A stretch of DNA of 58,787 nucleotides from Methylobacterium sp. UNC378MF (GTDB lineage: Bacteria > Pseudomonadota > Alphaproteobacteria > Rhizobiales > Beijerinckiaceae): positions 1-58,787 of the forward strand of contig NZ_FMWU01000036.1 of NCBI RefSeq assembly GCF_900103195.1. The letters are read 5' to 3'. The notes beneath the pieces were generated by a model that was not told where the DNA came from, ran no database searches, and saw only the letters and a list, made by a program, of their open reading frames with translations. The stretch's first letter is position 1. Each line of letters starts with the position of its first letter. The translations under genes and the position numbers were made by a program. Shown one piece after another: positions 8,776 to 17,859 of the stretch.

Positions 8776-11700
8776 CAATAATCCTCGAGGGGCTTGACCG
8801 GGTTGCGGCAGAGCAGGGTGTAGAGAAGGGGGACGAAGAGCAGGGTCGAGACGGTGCCCATCCCGATCCCGCCCATCACCGCGCGGGCGAGGGCGGCGTT
8901 CTGCTCGGCGCCTTCGCCGGCCCCGATCGCCATCGGGATCAGGCCCAGGAACATGGCGGAGGCGGTCATGAGCACCGGCCGGAGGCGGGTATGGCCGGCC
9001 ATCAGCACGGCCTCGCGGGCGGAGCAGCCGGTGGCCTCGCGGTGCTCCTTGGCGAAGGTGACGAGCAGGATCGAGTTCGCGCTCGCCACGCCGACCGACA
9101 TGATCGCGCCGAACAGGGCGGGGATCGAGAACGCCGTACTGGTGATGAACAGGCTCATCACGATGCCGCAGAAGGCCAGCGGCAGGGCGGCGATGACCAC
9201 GAAGGGATCGACCCAGGTCTGGTAGTTCAGGACGAGGAGCAGGTAGACCGCCACCAGCGCGATCCCGAGCCCGAGCTCGATGCGCGAGAACGCGCTCTCC
9301 ATGCTCTCGATCTGGCCGCGGACGAGGATCTTGTCCGGGGCCGGGAGCCGGACCTGCTCGTCGGCGACGATCCGGTCCACGGCGTTGCGGACGCTGCCGA
9401 GATCGGCGTTCTGGACGTTGGCGAGGATGTCGAAGGTCGGCTGCTGGTTGACGTGGTTGATCACGGTCTGCTCCGGCTGCCGCTGCATCGTGGCGATGTT
9501 CGACAGCAGGATCGGGATGCCGGGCCGGTCATGCGCGGTCGCGTGCACCGAGACCGGCGTGTTCATCAGCTGCGCGATGTCGGCGTTGCGCCACTCCGGC
9601 GTCTGAACCCAGAGCTGGTACGGCATGCCGGACTTGGGATCGGCCCAGAAGTTCGGGCTGACCTGGAAGGAGCCGGAGAGCGAGACGTTGAGGTTCTGCG
9701 CGATGGACTGCTCGCTGACGCCCATCTCCGAGGCCAGCCTGCGGTCGACGTTCACATACATCTGTGGGGCGTCGACGATCTGATGCAGGTGGACGTCGAC
9801 GCCCCCCCGGACCGTCGCGATGCGGCGGACGAGGTCCTGCGCCACCGCGAGGTCCTCGGCATCGTGCCGCCCGGAGACCTGCACGTCGATCTGCGCGACG
9901 GTCCCGAAATTCAGGATCTGCGTGATGATGTCGGACGGCTGGAAGTAGAAGATGTCGTCAGGGAAGGCCTGGCGCAGGACCCGGCGCAACCGCTGCTCGT
10001 AGAATGAGATCGGCTTGTGCTCGCCTTTCAGGTTGATCAGCATCTGCCCGTCATTGTACGCAACGAACGAGGCGTCCATGAAGGCGAAGTTGTAGTTGGA
10101 GGCCGGAAGGCCGATATTGTCTAGGATGAGCCCGAGCTCGTCCTTCGGGACGACCTGCCTGACGACGTTCTCGACCTGCGCGAAGGTCTTCTCCGCCTGC
10201 TCGATCCGCTCACCCGGACGCGTGCGGATATGCAGGGTCATCTGGCTGGATTCGATCTGCGGGAAGTAGTCCTGGCCGACGAAGGGGAAGATCGCGGCCG
10301 TCACCGCGAAGACGGCGAGCGCGCCGCACAGCGCGCGGGCCGGATGGCCGAGCACCGCGGAGAGGAGGCCGAAATAGCCGGCGTGGAAGCGCGCGAATCC
10401 GCGCTCGAACGCGTTGCGGAACGCGAGGGCGCCGCGCAGCGGATACCGGAGCACCCAGCCGACGGGCCGGGTCGCGAAGCCGAGGATCCGGCCGGGGATC
10501 GAGCGGCGGCGGGTTGGCGACACGCCGTCGACCGCGGCGGCCGCGCCGCCGTGATGCCGGGCGTATTCCGGGGCGACGAGGACGTCGATGAGGATGGCCA
10601 CGAGCGTCCGCGACAGCAGGTAGGAGGTCAGCATCGCGAAGACCACCGCCTCGGCCTGTGGGACGAAGAGGTAGCGGGGCGCGTCCGTGAGGAAGAAGAC
10701 GGCCGAGAAGGCCGAGCAGATCGCCAGCGTGGAGATCAGGGCCGGCTTGGCGATGCCGGCCACGCCCTCCACCACCGAGCGCCGGAAGGAGAAGCCCTCC
10801 TCGAACATCCGGTAGGTGTTCTCGATGGCCACTGTCGCGTCGTCCACCAGGATGCCCACGGCCAGGGCGAGGCCGCCCAGGGTCATCACGTTGATGGTCT
10901 GGCCCAGGGCGACCAGGATCGACAGGGAGGTCAGGATGCAGAGCGGGATCGAGACCAGCACCACGATGGTCGAGCGCCAGGAGCCTAGGAACAGCAGGAT
11001 GGCGAGCCCGGTGAGCCCGGCCGCGATGGCCGCCTCGCGCACCACGTCGGAGATGGCGTCGGAGACGAAGACCGACTGATCGAACAGCGGCGTGATGGTC
11101 ATGCCCTTCGGCGCGGCGGCGTGGATGTCCGGCAGGGCGGCCTTGACGGCGTTCACGACGTCCAGGGTCGAGGCCGCGCCGTTCTTGAGGACCTGGAGGA
11201 GCACGGAGTGGTGGCCGTCGGCGCGGACGATGTTGATCTGCGGGGGGGAACCGTCGCGGACGTGGGCGACGTCGCGCAGCAGGACCGGCTGATTGTTCTC
11301 GACCTTGATCGGAATGCGGTTGAGCTGATCGACCAGCTGCGGGCTCGAATTCAGCCGCACCGTGTATTGCTGCGTCCCGATCTTCGCGAGGCCCGAGGGT
11401 ACGACGAGGTTCTGCTTCAGGACCGCGTTCAGGACATCGAGCGGCGTCATGCCGATCGCGCGCAGCTTGGCGGGGTCGAGGTCGACCATGACCTGACGCG
11501 GCGCGCCGCCGTAGGGGGAGGGCAGCGTGGAGCCCGGCACCTCGGCGAGCCGCCGGCGGGTCCGGTACTGCGCGTAGTCGAAGACCTTGGTGAGCGGCAG
11601 CTTGGAGGACGACAGCGCCATCTGGATGACCGGCACCGAGGAGGCGGAGAAGCGCATGATGACGGGGGGCTGCACGCCCGGCGGCATGCGCGAGCGGATC

Positions 11701-12044
11701 GCGTTCATCGCCGAGTCGACCTGGGTCATCGCCAGATCGATGCTGACGGCAGAATCGAAGTAGATCCGCTCGGTGACCGTGCCCTGGATCGACGTCGACT
11801 CGATCCGTCGTATGTTGTTCACGTTGCTCGACAGCGAGAACTCGCTGTAGTTCGTGATCCGCTGGACCATGTCGGTCGCATTGAGACCGTTGTAGGTCCA
11901 CACCACGACCACCACCGGGATATCGACGGCGGGCAGCACGTCCTTCGGCGCCACGGCGATCGAGCCGAGGCCCGCGAGCAACATAAGGACGGCGAGAACA
12001 TAGAAGCTCTTGCGGAACTTCAGAGCGAACCGGACGAGTTCCAT
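8775..12044 (-). CDS. RND efflux permease (AcrB/HAE1-like)
   Basis: A 1089-residue inner-membrane proton-driven efflux pump, full length for the family. It shows the N-terminal TM1, two large periplasmic loops and two six-helix bundles. The motif-A/TM4 region reads GGLALAVGILVDDATVAIEN, with the paired aspartates used for proton relay. The second half repeats the pattern (LFGAIMSVGVASANSILLV). There is an extended cytoplasmic segment of about 50 residues mid-protein (around the VSPTRRRS stretch). It is the first gene of a minus-strand block with adaptor, regulator and kinase. The substrate is not predictable; drug, solvent or metal-independent organic export is likely. Confidence 0.94.
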   Translation of the reverse strand: MELVRFALKFRKSFYVLAVLMLLAGLGSIAVAPKDVLPAVDIPVVVVVWTYNGLNATDMVQRITNYSEFSLSSNVNNIRRIESTSIQGTVTERIYFDSAVSIDLAMTQVDSAMNAIRSRMPPGVQPPVIMRFSASSVPVIQMALSSSKLPLTKVFDYAQYRTRRRLAEVPGSTLPSPYGGAPRQVMVDLDPAKLRAIGMTPLDVLNAVLKQNLVVPSGLAKIGTQQYTVRLNSSPQLVDQLNRIPIKVENNQPVLLRDVAHVRDGSPPQINIVRADGHHSVLLQVLKNGAASTLDVVNAVKAALPDIHAAAPKGMTITPLFDQSVFVSDAISDVVREAAIAAGLTGLAILLFLGSWRSTIVVLVSIPLCILTSLSILVALGQTINVMTLGGLALAVGILVDDATVAIENTYRMFEEGFSFRRSVVEGVAGIAKPALISTLAICSAFSAVFFLTDAPRYLFVPQAEAVVFAMLTSYLLSRTLVAILIDVLVAPEYARHHGGAAAAVDGVSPTRRRSIPGRILGFATRPVGWVLRYPLRGALAFRNAFERGFARFHAGYFGLLSAVLGHPARALCGALAVFAVTAAIFPFVGQDYFPQIESSQMTLHIRTRPGERIEQAEKTFAQVENVVRQVVPKDELGLILDNIGLPASNYNFAFMDASFVAYNDGQMLINLKGEHKPISFYEQRLRRVLRQAFPDDIFYFQPSDIITQILNFGTVAQIDVQVSGRHDAEDLAVAQDLVRRIATVRGGVDVHLHQIVDAPQMYVNVDRRLASEMGVSEQSIAQNLNVSLSGSFQVSPNFWADPKSGMPYQLWVQTPEWRNADIAQLMNTPVSVHATAHDRPGIPILLSNIATMQRQPEQTVINHVNQQPTFDILANVQNADLGSVRNAVDRIVADEQVRLPAPDKILVRGQIESMESAFSRIELGLGIALVAVYLLLVLNYQTWVDPFVVIAALPLAFCGIVMSLFITSTAFSIPALFGAIMSVGVASANSILLVTFAKEHREATGCSAREAVLMAGHTRLRPVLMTASAMFLGLIPMAIGAGEGAEQNAALARAVMGGIGMGTVSTLLFVPLLYTLLCRNPVKPLEDY

Positions 12045-12628
12045 GTGATCAGTCGGGTGTCCCGCCGTGATCCGCTACCATTCCGCGCGGCGTGTCCGCG
12101 TGGAAGACGAGCCGATCAAGCCTCGTGTGCGAAGAGAAGGCAGGGCGAATGCCCAGCACGGCACAGATATAGACTTCGCAAGGAGTCTCTTCGAATGAAT
12201 TCGGCACGACAAACTGAAGCGAATTTAAGAAATTTAAATCAGCATCCGCCCTCTAAAGCGTGAGGCTGATCCGACATCGGCCTTTCATCCGGCTGAGAAC
12301 GCGCTCGCGGGGCTGCACGCCAGGAATTGAAAAATATTTTTGAAAAAAATTCTATTTTTACTGCTGAAAAGCTTATTCTGTTGCGTCCCGTGATCATGTT
12401 GCACGATCTTCCTTAAATCGGGACAGGCCGATCCGACGATTCCGCAGAGGGCTGCGCGCCTTGGTCCTGCTGCGAGCCACCCGGAGGCTTTTCCGTGGGT
12501 GCACGCGTGATGCTGGGCACTCCGGAACAGACCGGCAGCGGATCGAGCGGCGGTGCCGCAACCCAGCCTAAGAGATCCTGCGAACGGCCGCTGCGATGCC
12601 GATCGCATGCGCGGGGAGAAACGGGCCC
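12045..12628. other. intergenic region between divergent RND operon and small exported protein
   Basis: No supported gene. The segment 12320-12380 is strikingly AT-rich (runs of A and T), unlike the flanks, and probably contains promoters for one or both divergent units. Open frames here lack recognisable protein features. Confidence 0.4.
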
Positions 12629-12916
12629 ATGGTCAGACGATGTCTATGGCTGTTCGTCTTGGCGGTGACACTGTCGCTGCAGATCGGCGCGGCGCTGTCC
12701 GAGAGTGAAATGCCGGCGGGGGGCGCCTTCATGAGCAGTTACACCGCGGATCCCTATTTCGATCCACGATCGCGGTACTCGCAGGTCCACTCCGCCGGCG
12801 ATATCCGCGGACAGCCGATGCTGGCCGAGCCGGGCGACGCCCCACCACCCTGCAAACTGTTCGACACGGCCTGCGCGGACGCCTTCGAGCGCTCACGCTC
12901 TCATGCCTATCGCTAG
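12629..12916 (+). CDS. small exported protein of unknown function
   Basis: A 95-residue protein. I chose the ATG at 12629 because it follows a GGGGAGAAA ribosome-binding region and begins a signal peptide (MVRRCLWLFVLAVTLSLQIG, cleavage near AALS). The mature part contains aromatic and acidic residues and a cysteine pair (PCKLFDTAC) that could form a disulfide in the periplasm. It is monocistronic. No family was recognised. Confidence 0.65.
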   Translation: MVRRCLWLFVLAVTLSLQIGAALSESEMPAGGAFMSSYTADPYFDPRSRYSQVHSAGDIRGQPMLAEPGDAPPPCKLFDTACADAFERSRSHAYR

Positions 12917-12971
12917 CGCACCGCCGCGCCGATTCCGTGGTCTTGCTCCAGTTTAGCGGCTCTCCGCCATT

Positions 12972-13169
12972 TCATGTGGCCCAAGAAGCCGAGGGCACAC
13001 GTCGGCGCAGGAGGTCGAAGCCGGGCGGGCCGTGCATCAGCTGCTTGATCGATTTCAGTTTCGTTACCTGGCCCTCGGACTGAGCGTTGCTCCACGGCAT
13101 CGTCAACGCCGTCCTCACCGCGGCCGCATCAACGGCGAACCCGCTGGCGAACGTCTGCGCGGGCGCGGA
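12972..13169 (-). mobile_element. ISL3-family transposase C-terminal remnant
   Basis: About 65 codons matching the end of ISL3 (IS204/IS1001/IS1165-type) transposases, with WSNAQSEGQ and FDLLRRR. No inverted repeat could be located with confidence. The boundary with the dehydrogenase fragment lies near 13169. Confidence 0.75.
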
Positions 13170-13757
13170 GCGCAGCGTCATCTGGCCGACGGGACCGGCA
13201 CCCCAGATCGCGACCGTATCGGTCGGCTGGATATCGGCCTGCACGGCCGCTTGCCAACCGGTGGGGAAGATGTCGCCGAGGAACAGGACCTGCTCGTCGC
13301 TTAAGTTCTCCGGCACCTTGATGTGCGTCTTGTCAGCAAACGGCACGCGCACGTACTCGGCCTGGCCGCCCTGATAACCGCCGGTGAGATGGGTGTACCC
13401 GAACAGTCCCGCGGTGGTGTGCCCGAAAGCTTTGTCGGCCATATCCTTGTTGCGGTTGGAGCGTTCGCAGACGGAGAAGAAGCCGCGCTTACACTGGTCG
13501 CACTGGCCACGGATGATCGTGAACGGCACGACGATGCGCTCGCCTTTCTTGAGCGCGCCATTGACGCCTTTGCCGGTCTCAACAACCTCGCCCATGAACT
13601 CGTGGCCCATGACGGCGTCCTTCTCCATGCCGGGCATGAAGTGGTCGTAGAGATGCAGGTCCGAGCCGGAGATCGCGCAGGCGGTGACCTTGATGATCGC
13701 GTCGCGATCGTCCTCGATCTTGGGTGCGACGCCGTTGAGGCGTCTGGCACCACACAA
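12972..13757 (-). pseudogene. zinc alcohol dehydrogenase fragment fused to ISL3 transposase remnant
   Basis: The frame runs 261 codons but joins two unrelated proteins. Codons 10-196 match zinc-dependent (threonine-dehydrogenase-like) alcohol dehydrogenases: PKIEDDRDAIIKV, GHEFMGEVVE, the structural-zinc cysteines in GQCDQCKRGFFSVCERSN, and the Rossmann start GAGPVGQM. The protein then switches to PWSNAQSEGQVTKLKSIKQL followed by FDLLRRR, the C-terminal signature of ISL3-family transposases. The normal first 20 or so residues and the rest of the cofactor domain are missing. The usual catalytic-zinc motif CGSDLH reads SGSDLH here, so a ligand cysteine is lost. It cannot be a working dehydrogenase. 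Confidence 0.85.
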
Positions 13758-13954
13758 ACCGTCAGCATCTTTGGCACACCACCCCTGAAAAGATCAGGGC
13801 CGCCAGATCGGCGAAGCAGCTAAGCGGCTGTCGATGAAAGGGAAATTTGGCGCGCCAAGCGGAATGAAACTGCGAACACCTATGTCATTGAGATTGCAAG
13901 ATGATTTTTGATGGCATCTCGCTACATGATGCTTGACAGCGATGTGCGAACTTG

Positions 13955-14065
13955 TCGGACCGCGGCTCGCCGCTCGAAAGCCGACATTCGGCATTGCGCC
14001 CATTCCCGCCGTACAGCCTCACCCCAGCGCATCTCGGAAGCAGACGCTTCTTCAGCCGTCGACAG
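13955..14065 (+). repeat. dispersed repeat, family 2, copy F
   Basis: GCCGACATTCGGCATTGCGC followed by CCATTCCCGCCG and a GCGCATCTCGGAAGCAGACG block. It aligns with 38478-38565 and with the reverse complement of 32330-32410. It occupies most of the 412-bp gene-free stretch between the dehydrogenase pseudogene and the stressosome operon; nothing else is recognised in 13758-14169. Confidence 0.55.
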
Positions 14066-14169
14066 ATCGCGGGTTCGGAAGCCACGTGAACGTGCGCAAT
14101 CTGGTCGAGACCATGAGTGGGAAGTTGGCCATGGCCGAGTTCGGATAGCGCGTCACCGGTAGATGGGCA

Positions 14170-16074
14170 TCAGCGGTTGTGAGGCGAGGCGCCGATGATC
14201 CGGCGCAAAACTCGGCCAACCTGCGCGGCCGAGTAGGGCTTGTGGATCAACTCGAAGCCGTGGCTGTCCTCCTGGGCCAGGACATGACTGTAGCCTGAGG
14301 CCAGGATCACCGGCAGGGTCGGAATGCGCATGCGCAACACTCTGGCGAGCTCGATCCCGCCCATCCCCGGCATGACGACGTCGGAGAACACGGCGTGGAA
14401 GCCCTTACCGTCCGTCCCGAGACGCTCGAGCGCCTCTTCCGCGTTGACGACCCACTCGGGTGCGTATCCGAGATCCTCCAAGATCTGCGTGCAGAAGCCT
14501 CCGACCTCCAGGTTGTCTTCCACGAGCAGGATGCGCTGACCGAGTCCGATCGGCGACAGGGCGGCATCGGGATCGGAGACAGGGGCTTCGACGGCTTCCG
14601 ACGAGACTTCGGGCAGGTAGAGGGTGAAAATCGTTCCCTTGCCGCTCTCGCTTGTCACGTCCACGTCGCCGCCGGACTGCTTGGTAAACCCGAACACTTG
14701 GGAGAGCCCGAGGCCCGTGCCGCGCCCGACGTCCTTGGTCGTGAAGAACGGTTCGAATATGCGCCCGAGTACCTCCAGGGGGATGCCCGAGCCGGTGTCG
14801 GCGAGCGAGACCGCCACGAACGGCCCCCGCGAGCCGGCATGCCCCCGGATCATCGGCATGGCCCGCCCGGCCGCCACCCGCATCGTCAGCGTACCGCTGC
14901 CGTCCATGGCGTCGCGGGCGTTGACGGCGATGTTCACCAGGGCCGTCTCGAACTGGTTGAGGTCGGCGCGTACCAGGGCAGGTCTGTCCGACATCTCGAC
15001 CCTGACTTGGATACGCGCGCCTGTGATGGTGTCGAGCATCTCGGCCACACCGCGCAGGCGTTCACCGACCTCGAACACCTCGGGCTTCAGGGACTGGCGA
15101 CGTGCGAAGGCCAGGAGCTGTCCGGTAAGCTTGGCGGCGCGGTCGACGGTGTCGGAGACGGCGTCCATGTACCGCTTGCGCCGGTCTTCCGGCAAATCCG
15201 GGCGGCGGAGGAAGTCGACGGACGAGCGGATGATGGTCAGCAGGTTGTTGAAGTCGTGCGCGACGCCGCCAGTCAATTGCCCGACCGCTTCGAGCTTCTG
15301 GGATTGCCGCAGGTCCTGCTCCATCCGCTCGCGCTCGACCGCCTCGGCCAGGAGCCGAGCGTTTGCCTCAGCAAGTTCGGCTGTGCGGGCAGCCACTTGG
15401 CTTTCCAGGAGAACGCCCGCCTCGCGCAGGAGCACGGCTTGTGACTCCAACTCCGCGTGGAGCGCGACCACGCCCCGATTCGTCTCGGAGAGTTCCTGGT
15501 TCAGGCGCTGGGTTTCCTCCTCACGTTCGGCCAGCGCGGCGAGGCTGCGCAGAAGCTCCCGGTTCTGCTCGCGCAAGGCGACCAGCGGTTCCTCAGTCCT
15601 GGCCCGGGCGACATCCTCGGCTAGGGTCGCGAGCCTCGGTCCCGTAAAATGTCCGGTCCCGGATGGAAGCCGCTTCCCGAACGTCACGACAGTGCCGTTG
15701 CCGGCCACCGTGTCGACCTCGAAGCGGTCCATCAGCCGCCGTGAACCGGTGATGCCGATGCCGAGGCCCGTCGTCGAGCGGAAGCGCCCTTCGAGGATGG
15801 CGTCGAGATCGGCGATGCCCGGTCCCTTGTCGCTCACCCTGATGACCAGGAACTGCTCGCCTCTGTCCCGATCGAGCTGATCGAGGCCGTACTCGATGCG
15901 ACCGCCACCGGCGTAGCCGTAGGCGTTGCGCGCTATCTCGGACACCGCCGTGGCGATGCGGGTCTGGTCCTGGATCTCGAAGCCCAGGCGCTCGGCCAGC
16001 CGGCGCACGCGCTGGCGCACCGTCGCGATATCGTCCTCGTGCTGGATAGCACTGGTGAGGAGCGGCCACCTCAT
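14170..16074 (-). CDS. hybrid histidine kinase with N-terminal RsbT-like ATPase domain
   Basis: 634 residues, ending the stressosome operon. Residues 1-135 are an RsbT/anti-sigma-type GHKL ATPase: N box VSEIARNAYGYAGGG, DKGPGI, and TTGLGIGITGSRRLMDRFEV. A long coiled coil (about 165-265) leads to a second, sensor-kinase unit with His273 in GGVAHDFNNLLT, then ATPase boxes DTGSGIP and GRGTGLGLS. A C-terminal receiver (about 510-630) carries the acceptor Asp in FSDVVMPGMGG and Lys in HKPYS. The ATG overlaps the previous stop as ATGA. There is no membrane segment, so it is cytoplasmic. The layout suggests that stressosome release feeds a phosphorelay rather than a sigma-B partner switch. Confidence 0.9.
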   Translation of the reverse strand: MRWPLLTSAIQHEDDIATVRQRVRRLAERLGFEIQDQTRIATAVSEIARNAYGYAGGGRIEYGLDQLDRDRGEQFLVIRVSDKGPGIADLDAILEGRFRSTTGLGIGITGSRRLMDRFEVDTVAGNGTVVTFGKRLPSGTGHFTGPRLATLAEDVARARTEEPLVALREQNRELLRSLAALAEREEETQRLNQELSETNRGVVALHAELESQAVLLREAGVLLESQVAARTAELAEANARLLAEAVERERMEQDLRQSQKLEAVGQLTGGVAHDFNNLLTIIRSSVDFLRRPDLPEDRRKRYMDAVSDTVDRAAKLTGQLLAFARRQSLKPEVFEVGERLRGVAEMLDTITGARIQVRVEMSDRPALVRADLNQFETALVNIAVNARDAMDGSGTLTMRVAAGRAMPMIRGHAGSRGPFVAVSLADTGSGIPLEVLGRIFEPFFTTKDVGRGTGLGLSQVFGFTKQSGGDVDVTSESGKGTIFTLYLPEVSSEAVEAPVSDPDAALSPIGLGQRILLVEDNLEVGGFCTQILEDLGYAPEWVVNAEEALERLGTDGKGFHAVFSDVVMPGMGGIELARVLRMRIPTLPVILASGYSHVLAQEDSHGFELIHKPYSAAQVGRVLRRIIGASPHNR

Positions 16075-17072
16075 CGCGTCCCATCCCGCACGACGAGCAC
16101 GGTGGCATCGTCCCGGGCCCTGGCGAAGTCGCGATAGATCACCCCGGCCACGAGCGTCGGATGGGCGGCGGCGAGGCCGGGATGGGCGTCCAGCGACCAA
16201 GCCGTGGCGATCCCGTCTGAGCACAGCACGAACAGGTCGTCCGGCCGCATGGGGTACTCGAACTCCTGGATGCGCCGAGCCGCGTGCCCTGCCGTCCCGG
16301 CGAGGCTGACCGTCCGCTTGGTCACGGTGCCGGAGACGACCGCACCCAGCACGTTGCCGATGCCGGCAAACGCGAGAGTGCCCCGGTTCCGCTCATAGCG
16401 CGCGACGGAGATCGCACCCCCTCGCGTGTGCGACAGGCCTGCATGGATGGCGGACAGAATCGCGGCGGGCGGCTTGTCCTGATGTCTCCGGAACAGCTTC
16501 AGCGCTTCTTCGGAAGCCTTGGCGGCCTCCGGCCCGTGGCCGAGGCCGTCCGACACCACGGCGGTCCAGCCGTCGGCGCGCTCGCGCACGGCGTAGGCGT
16601 CGCCGTTAGCGGTCTCACCTTTCAGGGGGACCGACACCGCCCCATAGCCCGGCACGGCGTCCGAAACGGTCTTCCTGTCGATTGACAGGCGCGCCAACAC
16701 CGCCGTGCCCAGCCCGGGGCGGGACACGATGTCGAAAGCGTCGGAGATGCGGCGCACCGCGCCAAGGCCCTCGCCCGCGCTGCCGCCAGTGGAGTGTCCG
16801 TCCGTCAGGGCCAGGCCGAGATTCGAGAACCCTTCGCCCTTGTCGAGCACGAGGATCTCGACGCCCGAGCCTGTCCCGTCCTCGTAGGTGCCGACCAAGA
16901 CCTCGCCCGGCACGCCGTACTTGACAACGTTGGTGGCGAGTTCGGTCACCACGAGCGCGATGCGGCCAGCCGCGGTCTCGTCGAAGCCGATGGACTGAGC
17001 GACGGCCACTGCGCGTCGTCGGGCCTCGGCCACTTGGCTCGCTTCCGTGACGGTGACCCGGTCCATGTTCAT
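16071..17072 (-). CDS. RsbT-like ATPase / PP2C-type phosphatase fusion (RsbX role)
   Basis: 333 residues. The N-terminal half is a GHKL anti-sigma-type ATPase (LVVTELATNVVKYG, LDKGEGF, GLGAVRRISDAFDI). The C-terminal half is a SpoIIE/RsbX-type PP2C phosphatase with metal-binding aspartates in NGDAYAV, VSDGLGHGPEA, LFVLCSDGI and DDATVLVVR. RsbX-type enzymes dephosphorylate RsbR/RsbS to reset the stressosome. The ATG at 17072 overlaps the RsbT stop as ATGA; a GTG at 17078 is an alternative. Its end overlaps the hybrid kinase start by 4 nt. Confidence 0.9.
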   Translation of the reverse strand: MNMDRVTVTEASQVAEARRRAVAVAQSIGFDETAAGRIALVVTELATNVVKYGVPGEVLVGTYEDGTGSGVEILVLDKGEGFSNLGLALTDGHSTGGSAGEGLGAVRRISDAFDIVSRPGLGTAVLARLSIDRKTVSDAVPGYGAVSVPLKGETANGDAYAVRERADGWTAVVSDGLGHGPEAAKASEEALKLFRRHQDKPPAAILSAIHAGLSHTRGGAISVARYERNRGTLAFAGIGNVLGAVVSGTVTKRTVSLAGTAGHAARRIQEFEYPMRPDDLFVLCSDGIATAWSLDAHPGLAAAHPTLVAGVIYRDFARARDDATVLVVRDGTR

Positions 17073-17473
17073 TTCCACCGGGTGATCATGACGCGCGTTC
17101 CGACGCCGGGGCTCGATTCGATCTGAAATTCGTTCGAGAGGCGCTTGGCCCCGCCCAGGCCGAGGCCGAGGCCCTTGCCGGAGGTGTAGTGGTCAGTCAT
17201 CGCCTGCTCGATGTCGACGATGCCGGGGCCCTGGTCCTCGAAGGTGAGGCGCAGGCCCTTGCGCGTTCCGGCCTGGACGATCTCCGCGCGGACCTCACCG
17301 CCACCCCCGTAATCGAGGGTGTTGCGCGCGAGCTCGCTCGCGGCGGTGATGATCTTCGTCTGATCGACGAGCCCGAGGCCGATGTCGATGGCGAGGGCAC
17401 GCACGCGTTGCCTCACGCGGACGACGTCGTCACCGGACCGGACGGGGATGGTCTCAGTCTTCGAGACCGTCAC
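17069..17473 (-). CDS. rsbT: RsbT-like serine kinase
   Basis: A 134-residue GHKL-fold switch kinase, normal length for RsbT. The ATP-binding boxes are SELARNTLDYGGGG, FEDQGPGI and TSGKGLGLGLGGAKRLSNEF. In characterised stressosomes RsbT is held by RsbS, phosphorylates RsbR and RsbS upon stress, and then leaves to activate a downstream partner. Its start overlaps the RsbS gene by 20 nt, so the pair is made together. Here its target is unknown; no RsbU-type partner is visible. Confidence 0.92.
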   Translation of the reverse strand: MTVSKTETIPVRSGDDVVRVRQRVRALAIDIGLGLVDQTKIITAASELARNTLDYGGGGEVRAEIVQAGTRKGLRLTFEDQGPGIVDIEQAMTDHYTSGKGLGLGLGGAKRLSNEFQIESSPGVGTRVMITRWK

Positions 17474-17855
17474 GTTCGCTCCAATGCCCCGCGCGGTCCT
17501 CGGGCAAGCGCGCCTTCAACAAGGCCATGCCGCGCTCGACGTTGAGGGCTGTCCTGATGCCGGTAAGCTCCAAGCCAAGCTCGACCAAAGTGATGGCGAC
17601 AGCCGGCCGCATACCGGCCAGGACCGTTTCCGCGTCGAGGACGCGCGAGACAGCCGCGATGCTCACCAACATGCGCCCGATGAAGGAATCGACGATCTCC
17701 AGCGCCGAGATCTCGATGAGCACGCCGCGCGCGCCGGTGCGCGCGATCATCGCCGTCAGATCCTCCTCCAGGGCCAGCGCGAGGCGGTCATGCATGTCGA
17801 CCTGGATGGTGACGATCAGCGTGCCGCCGAGCTTGAGGATCGGGATGCGGTCCAT
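17454..17855 (-). CDS. rsbS: RsbS-like STAS-domain stressosome protein
   Basis: A 133-residue single STAS domain. The ATG at 17855 is chosen because MDRIPILKLGGTLIVTIQ is the usual RsbS N-terminus; it lies 4 nt beyond the RsbR stop. The phosphorylation-site loop reads EISALEIVDSFIGR, matching the conserved serine of RsbS, and the GMRPAVAITLVELGLEL segment is typical. It would form the core of the stressosome with RsbR and sequester RsbT. Confidence 0.92.
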   Translation of the reverse strand: MDRIPILKLGGTLIVTIQVDMHDRLALALEEDLTAMIARTGARGVLIEISALEIVDSFIGRMLVSIAAVSRVLDAETVLAGMRPAVAITLVELGLELTGIRTALNVERGMALLKARLPEDRAGHWSERDGLED

Positions 17856-17859
17856 GGCC

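Noticed and set aside
7309..8781. 490-codon plus-strand frame opposite the adaptor gene
   Set aside because: Antisense shadow; the minus-strand adaptor has clear lipoyl and hairpin domains and a coupled start.
10210..11901. 563-codon minus-strand frame inside the RND pump gene
   Set aside because: Out-of-frame Arg/Pro-rich translation of the pump gene.
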